Below, piece after piece: positions 12,849-21,461 of a stretch of DNA of 28,350 bases. Under the pieces are notes generated by a model. The model was not told where the DNA came from. It saw nothing but the letters and a program-made list of their open reading frames with translations, and ran no database searches. The translations under genes were made by a program, and so were the position numbers. Source of the stretch: a virus; IMG/VR virus record IMGVR_UViG_3300030331_002274, positions 1 through 28,350 of that record. One strand, given 5' to 3'. Numbering within the stretch: the stretch's first letter is position 1; each line of letters begins with the position of its first letter.

Positions 12849-14351
12849 ATGTCAAAAATAGATCCTAAGCTTCTCAAATCCATACCGAATCTTCCGATTG
12901 AAGAGCAAAAAGAGATCCTAGGTCTTTTAGAATCTTTGGAAGAAGCGGAGCGTAAAGAAGCTGCCCGTGACAGTTTCATGGGGTTCACCAAGTATGTCTG
13001 GCCTGCTTTTATTGAGGGACGGCACCACAAGATCATGGCAAGCGCATTCGAGCGTGTTGCTAATGGCGAGTTAAAACGACTGATCGTGAACATGCCGCCG
13101 AGGCATACCAAATCAGAGTTTGCTTCGTATCTGTTGCCTGCTTGGTTTCTAGGACGGTTCCCAGAGAAAAAGATTATTCAGACGGCACATACCGCAGAGT
13201 TATCTGTGGGTTTTGGTCGTAAGGTGCGAAACCTAGTCGATAGCGATGACTATAAGTCAGTCTTTCCCAGCTTGGGTTTGCGATCTGATAGCAAGGCTGC
13301 TGGTCGATGGAGCACCAGCAAAAATGGTGAATACTTCGCTATTGGTGTTGGTGGTGCCGTGACTGGTAAAGGTGCCGATCTGTTGATCATCGATGACCCG
13401 CATTCTGAGCAGGAAGGCCAGAGTGCAGACCCTAGCGTGTTTGATCGTGTGTATGATTGGTACACATCAGGCCCACGTCAGCGTTTACAGCCTGGTGGTG
13501 CGATCATTGTGGTGATGACCCGATGGCACAAACGGGATCTGACAGGACAGATTATAAAATCATCGGTGCAGCGTGCCGGTGTAGATGAGTGGGAGGTGAT
13601 TGAGTTTCCCGCCATCATGCCATCAGGCAAAGCCCTGTGGCCGGAGTTTTGGTCGCTAGAGGAGTTGACCGCACTTCGTAATGAATTACCGGCACCGAAA
13701 TGGAATGCCCAGTATCAGCAGAACCCCACTTCCGAGGAGGGTGCGCTGGTCAAACGGGAATGGTGGCAGGAGTGGCAAGAGGAAAGACCGCCACCCTGTG
13801 AGTTCATCATTCAGTCTTGGGATACAGCGTTTTTAAAAACACAACGCTCAGACTATTCGGCTTGCACAACGTGGGGCGTTTTCTACAGGCCCGACGATGA
13901 GGGGGTTACCCAACCAAACATTATTTTACTGGATGCTTTTAAAGAGCGTTTGGAGTTCCCAGAACTCAAGAAAGCAGCCCAAGAGTTTTATCTGGACTGG
14001 CAACCTGATGCCACTATCGTGGAGGCAAAAGCTGCCGGTACGCCGCTGATCTTCGAGCTACGAGCGATGGGTATACCTGTTGCCGAGTACACCCCATCTA
14101 GGGGTAACGATAAGATCAGTCGTGTTAATGCGGTGTCGGATTTGTTTGCATCTGGCATTGTGTGGGCACCTGGAACTCGATTTGCTGAAGAAGTGATCGA
14201 GGAGTTCGCCGCTTTTCCTTCTGGAGAGCACGATGACCTTGTGGACTCATCGACACAGGCGCTACTTAGATTCCGTCAGGGTGGCTTTCTAAAACTAAGC
14301 TCTGACGAAGAAGACGAACCCTTTTACTCAAGAAAAGCGAACTACTATTGA
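12849..14351 (+). CDS. terL: Terminase large subunit
   Basis: A 500-residue motor and nuclease that pumps DNA into the prohead and cuts it. ATPase marks: Walker A variant PPRHTKSE (83-90), Walker B LLIIDDP (178-184) and coupling motif VVMTRWH (221-227). RNase H-like nuclease marks: SWDTA with D325, VEAKAAG with E392 and HDDLVD with D462/D463. Length and order are typical. No ribosome binding site is visible before the ATG at 12849; the sequence there is the ACGT-repeat cluster, so translation may depend on an unusual leader. The next Met is at residue 44, within the family fold, so the upstream start is kept. Confidence 0.95.
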   Translation: MSKIDPKLLKSIPNLPIEEQKEILGLLESLEEAERKEAARDSFMGFTKYVWPAFIEGRHHKIMASAFERVANGELKRLIVNMPPRHTKSEFASYLLPAWFLGRFPEKKIIQTAHTAELSVGFGRKVRNLVDSDDYKSVFPSLGLRSDSKAAGRWSTSKNGEYFAIGVGGAVTGKGADLLIIDDPHSEQEGQSADPSVFDRVYDWYTSGPRQRLQPGGAIIVVMTRWHKRDLTGQIIKSSVQRAGVDEWEVIEFPAIMPSGKALWPEFWSLEELTALRNELPAPKWNAQYQQNPTSEEGALVKREWWQEWQEERPPPCEFIIQSWDTAFLKTQRSDYSACTTWGVFYRPDDEGVTQPNIILLDAFKERLEFPELKKAAQEFYLDWQPDATIVEAKAAGTPLIFELRAMGIPVAEYTPSRGNDKISRVNAVSDLFASGIVWAPGTRFAEEVIEEFAAFPSGEHDDLVDSSTQALLRFRQGGFLKLSSDEEDEPFYSRKANYY

Positions 14352-15064
14352 TCGAAGTCAACGGCTGGATCATAGAGAAAGCTTTCAGGCCGATGTTCAG
14401 AAGGTTTTCTAAACTAGGGAACAGGGTGTTTTTCGATAACGCTGACTTACCAGTGACCGCTGTTCTGGAACAGAACTATGATGTGATCAAGGCAGAGTTC
14501 GATAAGATGCAAGATCGCATCAAAGACTTTGCGCCGTTTCAGACCATCAGCCCAGATCAGACATACATCTCCAACGATGATAAGTGGAAGATGTTTTTCT
14601 TGAAAGCTGGCAAGGTTCGCTTTGATCGTAACTGCGAAGAGTTTCCGCAGACGATGAATATTATCGATGCGGAGAAGAATTTAGTTTCTGCATACTTCTC
14701 AGTGATCGGGCCGAGAAAGATGCTCATGCCACATGAAGGCCCGTGGTGTGGGGTGCTTAGGATACACTTGGGGCTACAGGTGCCAACAGAAGGAAAGGGT
14801 TGTGTGCTTGTGGTTAACCAGCAAGAGTATCGCTGGCAAGAAGGAAAGGCAGTGGTGTTTGATGACACCTACGAACATATGGCTGCGAACATGACCTACG
14901 ACGATAGAGTGGTTTTGTTTTTGGATTATATGCGTCCGTTGCCTTGGCCTCTGAGTTGGCTAAATCACTTTGTGGTTTATATGGCGAGATTCATGCCTTA
15001 CTTCAAAGAGCCTATTCGTAGGCACAAGGAGTGGGAAAAGACATTTTATAAGGACGCTGCTTGA
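14348..15064 (+). CDS. Aspartyl/asparaginyl beta-hydroxylase-like 2-oxoglutarate oxygenase
   Basis: A 238-residue protein of the AspH/LpxO family, Fe(II)- and 2-oxoglutarate-dependent hydroxylases. Visible are PHEGPWCGVLRIHLGL (128-143) and FDDTYEHMAANMTYDDRVVL (171-190), then DYMRP. Candidate iron ligands are H129 and H177; 2-oxoglutarate contacts are S118, R138, H140 and R187. The S-11-H-9-R-2-H and H-10-R spacings equal those of human AspH (S668, H679, R688, H690; H725, R735) as I recall them. Family members hydroxylate Asp/Asn in proteins or the lipid A acyl chain (LpxO); the C-terminal hydrophobic segment (PWPLSWLNHFVVYMARF) could favour a membrane substrate, but this is inference. The TTG start overlaps the terL stop; an ATG at 14393 is an alternative. 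Confidence 0.85.
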   Translation: MIEVNGWIIEKAFRPMFRRFSKLGNRVFFDNADLPVTAVLEQNYDVIKAEFDKMQDRIKDFAPFQTISPDQTYISNDDKWKMFFLKAGKVRFDRNCEEFPQTMNIIDAEKNLVSAYFSVIGPRKMLMPHEGPWCGVLRIHLGLQVPTEGKGCVLVVNQQEYRWQEGKAVVFDDTYEHMAANMTYDDRVVLFLDYMRPLPWPLSWLNHFVVYMARFMPYFKEPIRRHKEWEKTFYKDAA

Positions 15065-15759
15065 TGGCTTTCTTGCAAAGCAATATCCCGTACTTTAAGT
15101 GCTGGGTTAGGAAGGAATACACACACAACCACACCAAGTATCACGGTGAGTTCATACATGCGATGGCAATCGCTGTAACGACGATGCCGTGTCGTAGCTT
15201 GAGCTTTCAAGTGATATTCACTGGGGCAGAGACCTACGATGAAGACGATGAACCAAATGTTCATGGCGGCGCAATGTGGGCAAGGATGCCGATTACAGGT
15301 TTGGTAGCAGATACTCCGCTAGAGGAGTGGCCTGAACCAATGCCGACATGGGCAGCGCAGCCTTGGGATTGTAGCTCCAGAGAGCACTCCGTGTATGTGC
15401 TTGATCGGTGTACACCTTGCCCTTGGCTGGCAAAGATTGATGGTGAGATGTATCCGGCGAAGTATCTTTTCACCGTGGATTACACTGACAACGAGATAGC
15501 TGATGACCCTGCACAACACAAGCAGAGCCATGTTATGGAGCTTTTGGATGCAGGGCCGTGGACAGGAAACATCGTTGCTTTGCCCAACAATCGGGTTAGA
15601 GTGACGCATCCGGCATGGTTTGAGACAGGCGAAGGTGCCCCAGATTTCAGACCATCCCAGCACATTCATTACAGTAAGTCCGACCTGGACTACACATTAG
15701 ACGTGAATCAAGTATTCGATAATCTCTACGCAGGAGAAGATGATGAGGAAGAAGACTAA
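15064..15759 (+). CDS. Conserved marine-phage protein, unknown function
   Basis: A 231-residue protein, ATG at 15064 overlapping the upstream TGA. It begins MAFLQSNIPYFKCWVRKEY and contains HGGAMWARMPITGLV, AQPWDCSS, CPWLAKIDGEMYPAKYLFT and a block ending in RPSQHIHYS. I recall nearly colinear proteins from uncultured marine phage genomes, always without function and near terminase or portal genes. Trp- and Pro-rich, globular, no membrane span. The acidic tail (EDDEEED) overlaps the start of the next gene by 20 bp. Possibly a particle component or assembly factor, from position only. Confidence 0.75.
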   Translation: MAFLQSNIPYFKCWVRKEYTHNHTKYHGEFIHAMAIAVTTMPCRSLSFQVIFTGAETYDEDDEPNVHGGAMWARMPITGLVADTPLEEWPEPMPTWAAQPWDCSSREHSVYVLDRCTPCPWLAKIDGEMYPAKYLFTVDYTDNEIADDPAQHKQSHVMELLDAGPWTGNIVALPNNRVRVTHPAWFETGEGAPDFRPSQHIHYSKSDLDYTLDVNQVFDNLYAGEDDEEED

Positions 15760-16216
15760 AGGATACGCCAAAGGCAAGAAAACCAAGATGGGTATGGCTG
15801 GTGGTCGTAAAACAAAAATGGGCATGGCAGGCGGCAAGAAGACCAAAATGGGTATGGCTGGCGGCAGGAAGACTAAAATGGGCATGGCTGGCGGAAGACG
15901 AACCAAGATGGGCATGGCTGGTGGCAAAAAGACTAAGATGTCCACTAAGATGATGGCATCTGGCAAGAGCACAAAAATGCCTATGTCTAAAGATCCTAGG
16001 ACAGGTGAGATGGTGCCCTCCTTCACTGTAGACGGTAAAGGCAAGATGATGGGTGGTGGCAAGACAATGAACATGATGACCAAGGATGGTGTCAGAATGT
16101 CTCCTAAGATGATGGCTAATGGCGGCGGCACCATGATGGATCGAAAGAACGGAGGAAACACCGTTGCCCGTGGCTCTGGTGCGGCTCGAACTCAGAAGTT
16201 CACGAAGAACGGATAG
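15740..16216 (+). CDS. Met/Lys/Gly-rich tandem-repeat protein
   Basis: A 158-residue, strongly basic protein with about 28 Met. Residues 14-63 are five copies of a 10-residue unit, K/R-T-K-M-G-M-A-G-G-K/R, followed by looser Met-Lys-Gly sequence (STKMMASGKSTKMPM, KGKMMGGGKTMNMM). It has no hydrophobic core and is probably disordered, suited to binding DNA or acidic protein surfaces. Position between terL and portal suggests a minor virion or assembly role. AGGAG lies three bases before the first ATG at 15740 and six before the second at 15743, so the second may be used. Function unknown. Confidence 0.7.
   Translation: MMRKKTKGYAKGKKTKMGMAGGRKTKMGMAGGKKTKMGMAGGRKTKMGMAGGRRTKMGMAGGKKTKMSTKMMASGKSTKMPMSKDPRTGEMVPSFTVDGKGKMMGGGKTMNMMTKDGVRMSPKMMANGGGTMMDRKNGGNTVARGSGAARTQKFTKNG
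15779..15940 (+). repeat. 30-bp tandem repeat, about 5.4 copies
   Basis: In-frame 30-bp units encode the KTKMGMAGGR repeats. Third-base differences between units (for example GGT/GGC and AAG/AAA) show that selection keeps the peptide, so the array is not a recent duplication. Confidence 0.85.
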
Positions 16217-18658
16217 ATGGCTATTGATCGCCCTCTGGCTACGCCAGACACGATCTTTTCTCAGGGAACCGGCGATGAGCCAGACCTAGAGATAGAGATC
16301 GTTAATCCTGAAGCTGTTTCGATAGAAACAGAAGATGGCGGGATGCTGATTGATTTCGATCCCGATGTGTTGCCTATGGGCGCAGTTCCTCACGATGCCA
16401 ACCTCGCTGAGTTTATCGATGAGGGCGAACTGTACGGTATTGCCACTGACCTTATTGGCTCTTTCAAGTCAGACAAAGAAAGCCGGTCTGACTGGGAGCG
16501 CACTTACGTTGAAGGTTTAGATCTTCTAGGGCTGAAGCACGAAGACAGGACAACGCCGTGGGATGGTGCTTGTGGGGTGTTTCACCCGCTGCTCACCGAG
16601 TCTGTGATTAAGTTTCAGTCACAGGCGATACAAGAGTTGTTCCCCGCCAGCGGCCCTGTCAAAACTTCTGTCGTTGGTACCATTACCAACGAGAAAGAAA
16701 ACCAAGCAAACCGTGTTCAAGACTATCTGAACTATTTGCTGACTGAGAAGATGACCGAATATCGCTCAGAGACAGAGCGAATGCTGTTTTCTCTGCCGCT
16801 CGGTGGTTCCGCTTTCCGCAAGGTTTACTACGATCCCAACATGGGACGCCCTTGCAGCATGTTTGTACCGGCTGAAGACTTTGTTGTCAGCTATGGTGCC
16901 AGCGATCTGGCGACCTGTGAGCGTTCGACGCATGTGATGAAGCGTAGCTCGAATGAGATTCGCAAGCTGCAAGTGGCAGGATTTTATCTGGATGTGGAGT
17001 TACCTGCCCCATCTCCAGACTACGACGAGATCGAAAAGAAATATAACGAGTTGACGGGTGACTCTGCCAACTACGATATGGACTATCGGCACACAATCCT
17101 TGAGATGCACGTTAATTTAGACCTGCCAGGGTTTGAAGATACCGAGAAAGGTCAGCCTACCGGCATCATGTTGCCGTATGTGGTGACGATTGATCAGTCA
17201 TCACGCACGATTTTGTCCATCAGACGCAACTGGTATGAGAGTGATGAGCGCAAGATGAAGCGCGAGCACTTCGTTCATTACCAATATATGCCAGGTTTAG
17301 GGTTCTATGGCTTTGGTTTGATACACATGATCGGTGGATTGGCTAAATCTGCCACCTCTTTGCTGCGACAACTGGTCGATGCAGGCACTTTGGCTAACCT
17401 TCCGGGTGGTTTGAAGGCCAGAGGGCTACGAATCAAGGGTGATGATACCCCGATTATGCCTGGTGAGTTCCGAGATGTGGACGTTCCGGGCGGAACGATC
17501 AAAGAAAACATCAGTTTCTTGCCCTACAAAGAGCCAAGCACGGTTTTATACCAGCTTATGGGCGATATTGTGGAAGAAGGGCGGCGTTTTGCCTCCGCTG
17601 CTGACGTGAAAGCAGCCGATATGAACGCAGAAGCGCCTGTTGGCACCACCTTAGCCATCTTAGAACGCTCTATGAAGGTGATGAGCGCCGTTCAGGCGCG
17701 TATGCACGCCTCTATGAGGGCAGAGTTACGCCTATTATCGAATATCGTGCGTGATTTTGGGCCACAAGCGTACCCATACGACGAAGATAAGGAGCCATTG
17801 GTGGCTTCGGACTTCGATGACAGGGTAGATATCATTCCAGTAAGCGATCCTAACGCTGGAACTATGGCTCAGCGCATTATGCAGTACCAAGCGGCACTAC
17901 AATTGGCCCAGCAAGCGCCAGAAATGTACGACATGCCGTTATTGCACCGGCAAATGCTGGAAATCCTGAACATTCGGGACGCAGATAAGATTGTTCCGAC
18001 TGATGATGACCAACAGCCGACTGATCCTATCACTGAAAACATGAATATCATCAATGGTAAGCCAGTTAAGGCGTTTGCTTACCAAGATCACGAAGCGCAC
18101 ATACAGGCGCACATGTCGCTTTTGCAAGATCCCACCGTAATGGACATCATGTCAAAAAGCCCCAATGCGAAAAAGGCTCTGGCAGAGATGGCGGCACATA
18201 TACAAGAGCACTTGGCGTTCTTGTATAGGGGTCAGATTGAGAAGGAGCTTGGTTTTGAGTTACCTCCACCAGGTGAGCCGTTGCCAGAGGATATTGAGTT
18301 CAGAATCTCTAGGCTTGCAGGTCAAGCAGCAGAACAGCTAAAAGGTGTGAACCAGCAGAAGGCGCAAACTGAACGGGCGCAACAGCAAGCTCAAGATCCT
18401 GTCATACAAATGCAGCAAAAAGAGTTGCAAATCAAGGAGCTAGAGGCGCAAACAAGGGCGCAGTCAGAGCTTGGCAGATTGCAGCTTGATGCTCAGAAGG
18501 CCGCAGCAAGAGCAGATTTAGATCAACAAAGACTAGATCAGCAGGCTGATATAGAGTCTGCACGCTTGGGTATTAAGATCGCGGATCGGGAATCCAAAGA
18601 TCAAATCGAAGGATTAAAAGCTGGCATTGAGATCGCAAAAGAAGTATTAGATGACTAA
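16217..18658 (+). CDS. Portal protein (P22-like)
   Basis: An 813-residue protein, the dodecameric ring at the capsid vertex through which DNA enters and to which the tail attaches. Recognised by position after terminase and before scaffold and capsid, and by conserved stretches such as TPWDGACGVFHPLLTESV, FSLPLGGSAFRKVYYD, VPAEDFVVSYGA and GFYGFGLIHMIGGLAKSATSLLRQLVDAGTLA-type helices. The C-terminal ~130 residues are a long Gln/Ala/Glu-rich coiled coil (QQKAQTERAQQQAQ onward), like the helical barrel of P22 portal; this barrel senses DNA packing in P22. It is longer than P22 gp1 (725 residues). The N-terminal ~60 residues are acidic and disordered. The ATG directly follows the preceding TAG. 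Confidence 0.9.
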   Translation: MAIDRPLATPDTIFSQGTGDEPDLEIEIVNPEAVSIETEDGGMLIDFDPDVLPMGAVPHDANLAEFIDEGELYGIATDLIGSFKSDKESRSDWERTYVEGLDLLGLKHEDRTTPWDGACGVFHPLLTESVIKFQSQAIQELFPASGPVKTSVVGTITNEKENQANRVQDYLNYLLTEKMTEYRSETERMLFSLPLGGSAFRKVYYDPNMGRPCSMFVPAEDFVVSYGASDLATCERSTHVMKRSSNEIRKLQVAGFYLDVELPAPSPDYDEIEKKYNELTGDSANYDMDYRHTILEMHVNLDLPGFEDTEKGQPTGIMLPYVVTIDQSSRTILSIRRNWYESDERKMKREHFVHYQYMPGLGFYGFGLIHMIGGLAKSATSLLRQLVDAGTLANLPGGLKARGLRIKGDDTPIMPGEFRDVDVPGGTIKENISFLPYKEPSTVLYQLMGDIVEEGRRFASAADVKAADMNAEAPVGTTLAILERSMKVMSAVQARMHASMRAELRLLSNIVRDFGPQAYPYDEDKEPLVASDFDDRVDIIPVSDPNAGTMAQRIMQYQAALQLAQQAPEMYDMPLLHRQMLEILNIRDADKIVPTDDDQQPTDPITENMNIINGKPVKAFAYQDHEAHIQAHMSLLQDPTVMDIMSKSPNAKKALAEMAAHIQEHLAFLYRGQIEKELGFELPPPGEPLPEDIEFRISRLAGQAAEQLKGVNQQKAQTERAQQQAQDPVIQMQQKELQIKELEAQTRAQSELGRLQLDAQKAAARADLDQQRLDQQADIESARLGIKIADRESKDQIEGLKAGIEIAKEVLDD

Positions 18659-18845
18659 TAGTGATAACGTCTTTGATTACTTGAAGGACGTAATACGAAA
18701 GCAGATGAACGAATACGCAGATCACATTAGTGGTGGAGCGTGTAAAGATTACAGCGAATACGCCAAAGCATGTGGCGTGATCGAAGGTTTAGCTTTAGCG
18801 GAGCGTGAGATACTTGATCTCAAGTCTCGGTACGAGCAGGAGTGA
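18651..18845 (+). CDS. Small conserved phage protein
   Basis: A 64-residue helical protein starting within the last codons of the portal gene. The pattern DYLKDVIRKQMNEYADHISGGACKDYSEYAKACGVIEGLALAEREI, given here as a whole pattern only in outline (GGACKDYSEYA, CGVIEGLALAE), is a common one I recall from small phage ORFs after portal genes. Role unknown; coupling to the portal gene suggests a structural or assembly accessory. Confidence 0.7.
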   Translation: MTNSDNVFDYLKDVIRKQMNEYADHISGGACKDYSEYAKACGVIEGLALAEREILDLKSRYEQE

Positions 18846-18907
18846 TTCACCGCGATTGCGGTATTAGCGACTCTGGACGCTTTTTTCCAGTGCATAGGAA
18901 CTAACTA

Positions 18908-19324
18908 ATGTCTGAAGCATTAGCAAAAGGTGATGTCGGTGCGGTCTCCGTATCGATAGACACAACGAACGAGGATGAAGAGACTCGCAAGGCCGCGCAG
19001 TTGCCTGACCCTAGAGGTTACAAACTGTTGATTGCTCTACCAGAGCCGGATGAAATGACAGAGGGGGGCATACTCAAAGCCGCCAAAACTCTGCATGACG
19101 AAGAGGTAGGGTCTATTGTCGGCATGGTTCTCAAGCTTGGAGCCGATGCTTACAATGATCCTAACCGATTCCCGTCCGGGCCTCTGTGCAAAGAGGGTGA
19201 CTTTATCCTGATGAGATCTTACTCCGGCACACGGTTTAAGGTGCATGGCAAAGAGTTTCGGTTGATCAACGATGATTCAGTCGAGGCGGTTGTTGAAGAT
19301 CCAAGGGGGATATTGAAGGTATGA
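18908..19324 (+). CDS. GroES-like co-chaperonin
   Basis: A 138-residue protein with a Cpn10 fold signature: strand PRGYKLLIALPEPDE (35-49), mobile-loop region TEGGILKAAKTLHDEEVGS (51-69) with the GGI motif that contacts GroEL, VGMVLKLG, then CKEGDFILMRSYSGTRF and DDSVEAVVED. Phage co-chaperonins (T4 gp31 is the classic case; GroES homologues occur in marine phages) cap host GroEL, usually to fold the capsid protein. It lies directly before the scaffold and capsid genes. The first ~34 residues are an acidic extension not present in E. coli GroES. The stop overlaps the next start by 4 bp. Confidence 0.82.
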   Translation: MSEALAKGDVGAVSVSIDTTNEDEETRKAAQLPDPRGYKLLIALPEPDEMTEGGILKAAKTLHDEEVGSIVGMVLKLGADAYNDPNRFPSGPLCKEGDFILMRSYSGTRFKVHGKEFRLINDDSVEAVVEDPRGILKV

Positions 19325-20367
19325 GTGAAGCACAACTCAATTCCGATCAGGAGCAAATGACTAGCGCCGAGGATAAGTTTTTTGGCGTCAAGACTCAGAT
19401 TGGCAAAAAGACGGAAAGCTTAACTGATGATGATGCTCAGTATGAGTTAGAGATCATTGATGATCGTCCAGAAGAAGACCGTAGACCACCCAAGGCGGAA
19501 GCGGCTTCTGATGATATTGATGATGAAGAGCTTTCGGGTTACAGCGAAAAAGTTCAGAAGCGTATTAACAAGCTGCGTTATGAACAGCATGAAGAACGCA
19601 GGAAGCGTGAAGCTGCTGAGAAGATGCGCGAAGAGGCTGTACGATTTGCCGAGCAGCTAAGTCGCAAGAATCAAGAGAATGAGGCTCTCATCAATCGGGG
19701 TGAGGCAGCACTTGTTTCTCAGATAAAACAACGCGCAGAGCTTGCTTTGCAGGAAGCTAGAAACAGCTACAAGAAAGCTTACGAAGAGGGTGATACCGAT
19801 AACGTGGTCGGTGCTCAAGAGCGATTGATGCGAGCACAGGCAGAGTTATCTGAGGCGGAAAGATATGAGAACAATCTCGCATCACAACAAGCACAACGTG
19901 AACAACACGAACAGCAGGGCTATCAGCAGCAAATCGCCGAGCAAGCTGTTCAGAATGTTCAGCAACAAGCTGCACCGCAGGTAGCACCAGAGGCCCAAGA
20001 GTGGGCCGAAAAGAATAGTTGGTTCATGCAAGATGGCTATGAAGAGATGACTAGCCTAGCGTATGGAACCCATGCCGCACTGATAAAGCGTGGCATACAG
20101 CCTAACAGCCAAGAGTATTTTCGACAGATAGATACTCGGCTGCGACAGGCTTTCCCAGAACATGATTGGCAGGATGAAGGCGAACAAGATGGGCCTGACG
20201 CGACCGTGACTGCCAGTCAACCCTCGACGGTGGTGGCACCCTCTGCAAGGAGCAACGGTGCTAAACCGCGCAAAATACGGCTAAGGTCTACCCAACTCTC
20301 CCTCGCCAAGAGGTTGGGTTTAACCCCTGAACAGTACGCGAGACAACTTGAAAAGGAGGCTCGTTAA
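19321..20367 (+). CDS. Capsid scaffolding protein
   Basis: A 348-residue acidic protein dominated by charged helices: a disordered acidic N-terminus (1-80), a long coiled coil (85-205) and a Gln-rich stretch (YQQQIAEQAVQNVQQQ). A small globular part near 225-280 (WAEKNSWFMQDGYEEM, YFRQIDTRLRQAFPEHDW) precedes a basic C-terminus (PRKIRLRSTQLSLAKRLG) that would bind the acidic inner face of the capsid protein. Composition, size and place between GroES-like and capsid genes fit a scaffold that directs prohead assembly and then leaves. AAGGAGG precedes the next gene. Confidence 0.82.
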   Translation: MSEAQLNSDQEQMTSAEDKFFGVKTQIGKKTESLTDDDAQYELEIIDDRPEEDRRPPKAEAASDDIDDEELSGYSEKVQKRINKLRYEQHEERRKREAAEKMREEAVRFAEQLSRKNQENEALINRGEAALVSQIKQRAELALQEARNSYKKAYEEGDTDNVVGAQERLMRAQAELSEAERYENNLASQQAQREQHEQQGYQQQIAEQAVQNVQQQAAPQVAPEAQEWAEKNSWFMQDGYEEMTSLAYGTHAALIKRGIQPNSQEYFRQIDTRLRQAFPEHDWQDEGEQDGPDATVTASQPSTVVAPSARSNGAKPRKIRLRSTQLSLAKRLGLTPEQYARQLEKEAR

Positions 20368-20819
20368 TGTCTGAAGAGCGCACCCCAAGAACTAACACTA
20401 CTCGAACAGTAGAGCAACGACCGACTGATAGTTGGAAGCCTGCCTCGATCTTGCCTGATCCAAAGCCACAAGATGGTTATGTGTTCAGATGGGTCAAGAC
20501 GGCGCTTCTAGGTCAGTCCGACAACACGCATGTGTCCAAGATGTTCAGAGAAGGATGGGAGCCTGTACGGGCTGAAGATCATCCTGAACTGATGCTGGAG
20601 TCTGATATAGGCTCTCAGTTCAAGGGCAACATTGAGGTTGGCGGATTGCTGCTTTGTAAAGCTCCAGAAGAACTGATGGCAGCTAGAACGAAGCACTTCC
20701 AAGATATCGCGTCTAATCAGATGTCGTCGGTTGATAATAACTATCTGCGAGAGAGTGACCCTAGAATGCCTATGCTTAATCCAGAGCGTAGCACTAGGAC
20801 TACTTTTGGAAGAAACTAA
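20367..20819 (+). CDS. Hypothetical structural-region protein
   Basis: A 150-residue protein starting at the last base of the scaffold stop (TAATG overlap), with AAGGAGG upstream. Pattern: Thr/Arg-rich disordered N-terminus, WKPASILPDPKPQDGYVFRWVK, then MFREGWEPVRAEDHPEL and GGLLLCKAPEELMAAR. I recall this family from marine phage genomes beside scaffold and capsid genes, unnamed. A virion or assembly role is likely from position. Confidence 0.72.
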   Translation: MSEERTPRTNTTRTVEQRPTDSWKPASILPDPKPQDGYVFRWVKTALLGQSDNTHVSKMFREGWEPVRAEDHPELMLESDIGSQFKGNIEVGGLLLCKAPEELMAARTKHFQDIASNQMSSVDNNYLRESDPRMPMLNPERSTRTTFGRN

Positions 20820-20836
20820 CCTTTAGCAGGGTTAGT
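20815..20836 (+). promoter_or_regulatory. Hairpin over a stop codon
   Basis: ACTAACC (20815-20821) pairs exactly with GGTTAGT (20830-20836) across 8 nt. It includes the stop codon of the upstream gene and precedes the strong ribosome binding site AGGAGG of the 20861 gene. No T-run. It may stabilise the downstream capsid mRNA. Confidence 0.35.
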
Positions 20837-20860
20837 GGTTATTAACTAGGAGGCCACATT

Positions 20861-21448
20861 ATGGCTACTTCTGCTACCCCTATGGGTGCTGAACCAGTTG
20901 ATACCTTGAGTGCGAGCGGCTCTTTTACGGGTAAGGTTCGCCACATCAAGATTGCAAGTGGTTATGGCACCGCTATTTTCTACGGCGACTTCGTGAAGCT
21001 GGTTGCGGCCGGCACTCTCGAAAAAGCCGCAGTAACGACTGCTGTTGTTGCTGGCACGGTCGGTATCTTTGTAGGTTGCGCTTACACTGATCCAAGCACC
21101 AACCAAAAGACATTTAACCAACAGTTCCCTGCATCTACCGCAGCGGACGATATCGTTGGTTATGTTGTCGATGATCCTGACTTGTTGTTCCGTATGCAGG
21201 GTGATGGCTCCATCGCACAAACTGGATTGGGCAACAACGTATCAGCGGTAAGCACCGCTGGATCAACCTCAATCGGTCGAAGCAAAAATGCTATAGATGC
21301 CAGCACTATTGCTACGACTAACTCATTACCACTGCGTATCGTTGACTTCGTAGATGGGCCATCAAGCTCTGTTGGTGATTCTTTCACTGACGTGATTGTC
21401 ACCTATCTGCCTCTGAGTCACGCATACGAAACTGCACTCGGCGTGTAA
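20861..21448 (+). CDS. Putative capsid decoration or head protein
   Basis: A 195-residue beta-rich protein with small residues throughout (Ala, Gly, Ser, Thr). AGGAGG gives a very strong start, implying high expression. It directly precedes the major capsid gene. Pattern: FTGKVRHIKIASGYGTAIFYGDFVKL then VGIFVGCAYTDP and a C-terminal strand region with VIVTYLPLSHAYE. This resembles, from memory, head proteins that lie beside the capsid gene in marine podoviruses and siphoviruses. No transmembrane segment despite hydrophobic stretches. Confidence 0.65.
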   Translation: MATSATPMGAEPVDTLSASGSFTGKVRHIKIASGYGTAIFYGDFVKLVAAGTLEKAAVTTAVVAGTVGIFVGCAYTDPSTNQKTFNQQFPASTAADDIVGYVVDDPDLLFRMQGDGSIAQTGLGNNVSAVSTAGSTSIGRSKNAIDASTIATTNSLPLRIVDFVDGPSSSVGDSFTDVIVTYLPLSHAYETALGV

Positions 21449-21461
21449 GGAGTAATAGGCA

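Noticed and set aside
15779-15940. Regular 30-bp repeats considered as a possible CRISPR array.
   Set aside because: The repeats are contiguous without unique spacers and are in frame within a coding sequence.
15697-16161. Minus-strand 154-codon frame rich in Pro, Leu and Ile (LPPAMPILVFLPPA repeats).
   Set aside because: Exact antisense of the 30-bp repeats of the Met/Lys protein. The sense frame has a ribosome binding site, operon overlaps and third-base divergence that keeps the peptide.
18848-18890. Small hairpin ACCGC-GATT-GCGGT and a T-run between 18848 and 18890 as a terminator before the GroES-like gene.
   Set aside because: The T-run does not follow the stem directly and the stem is only 5 bp; not a convincing terminator.
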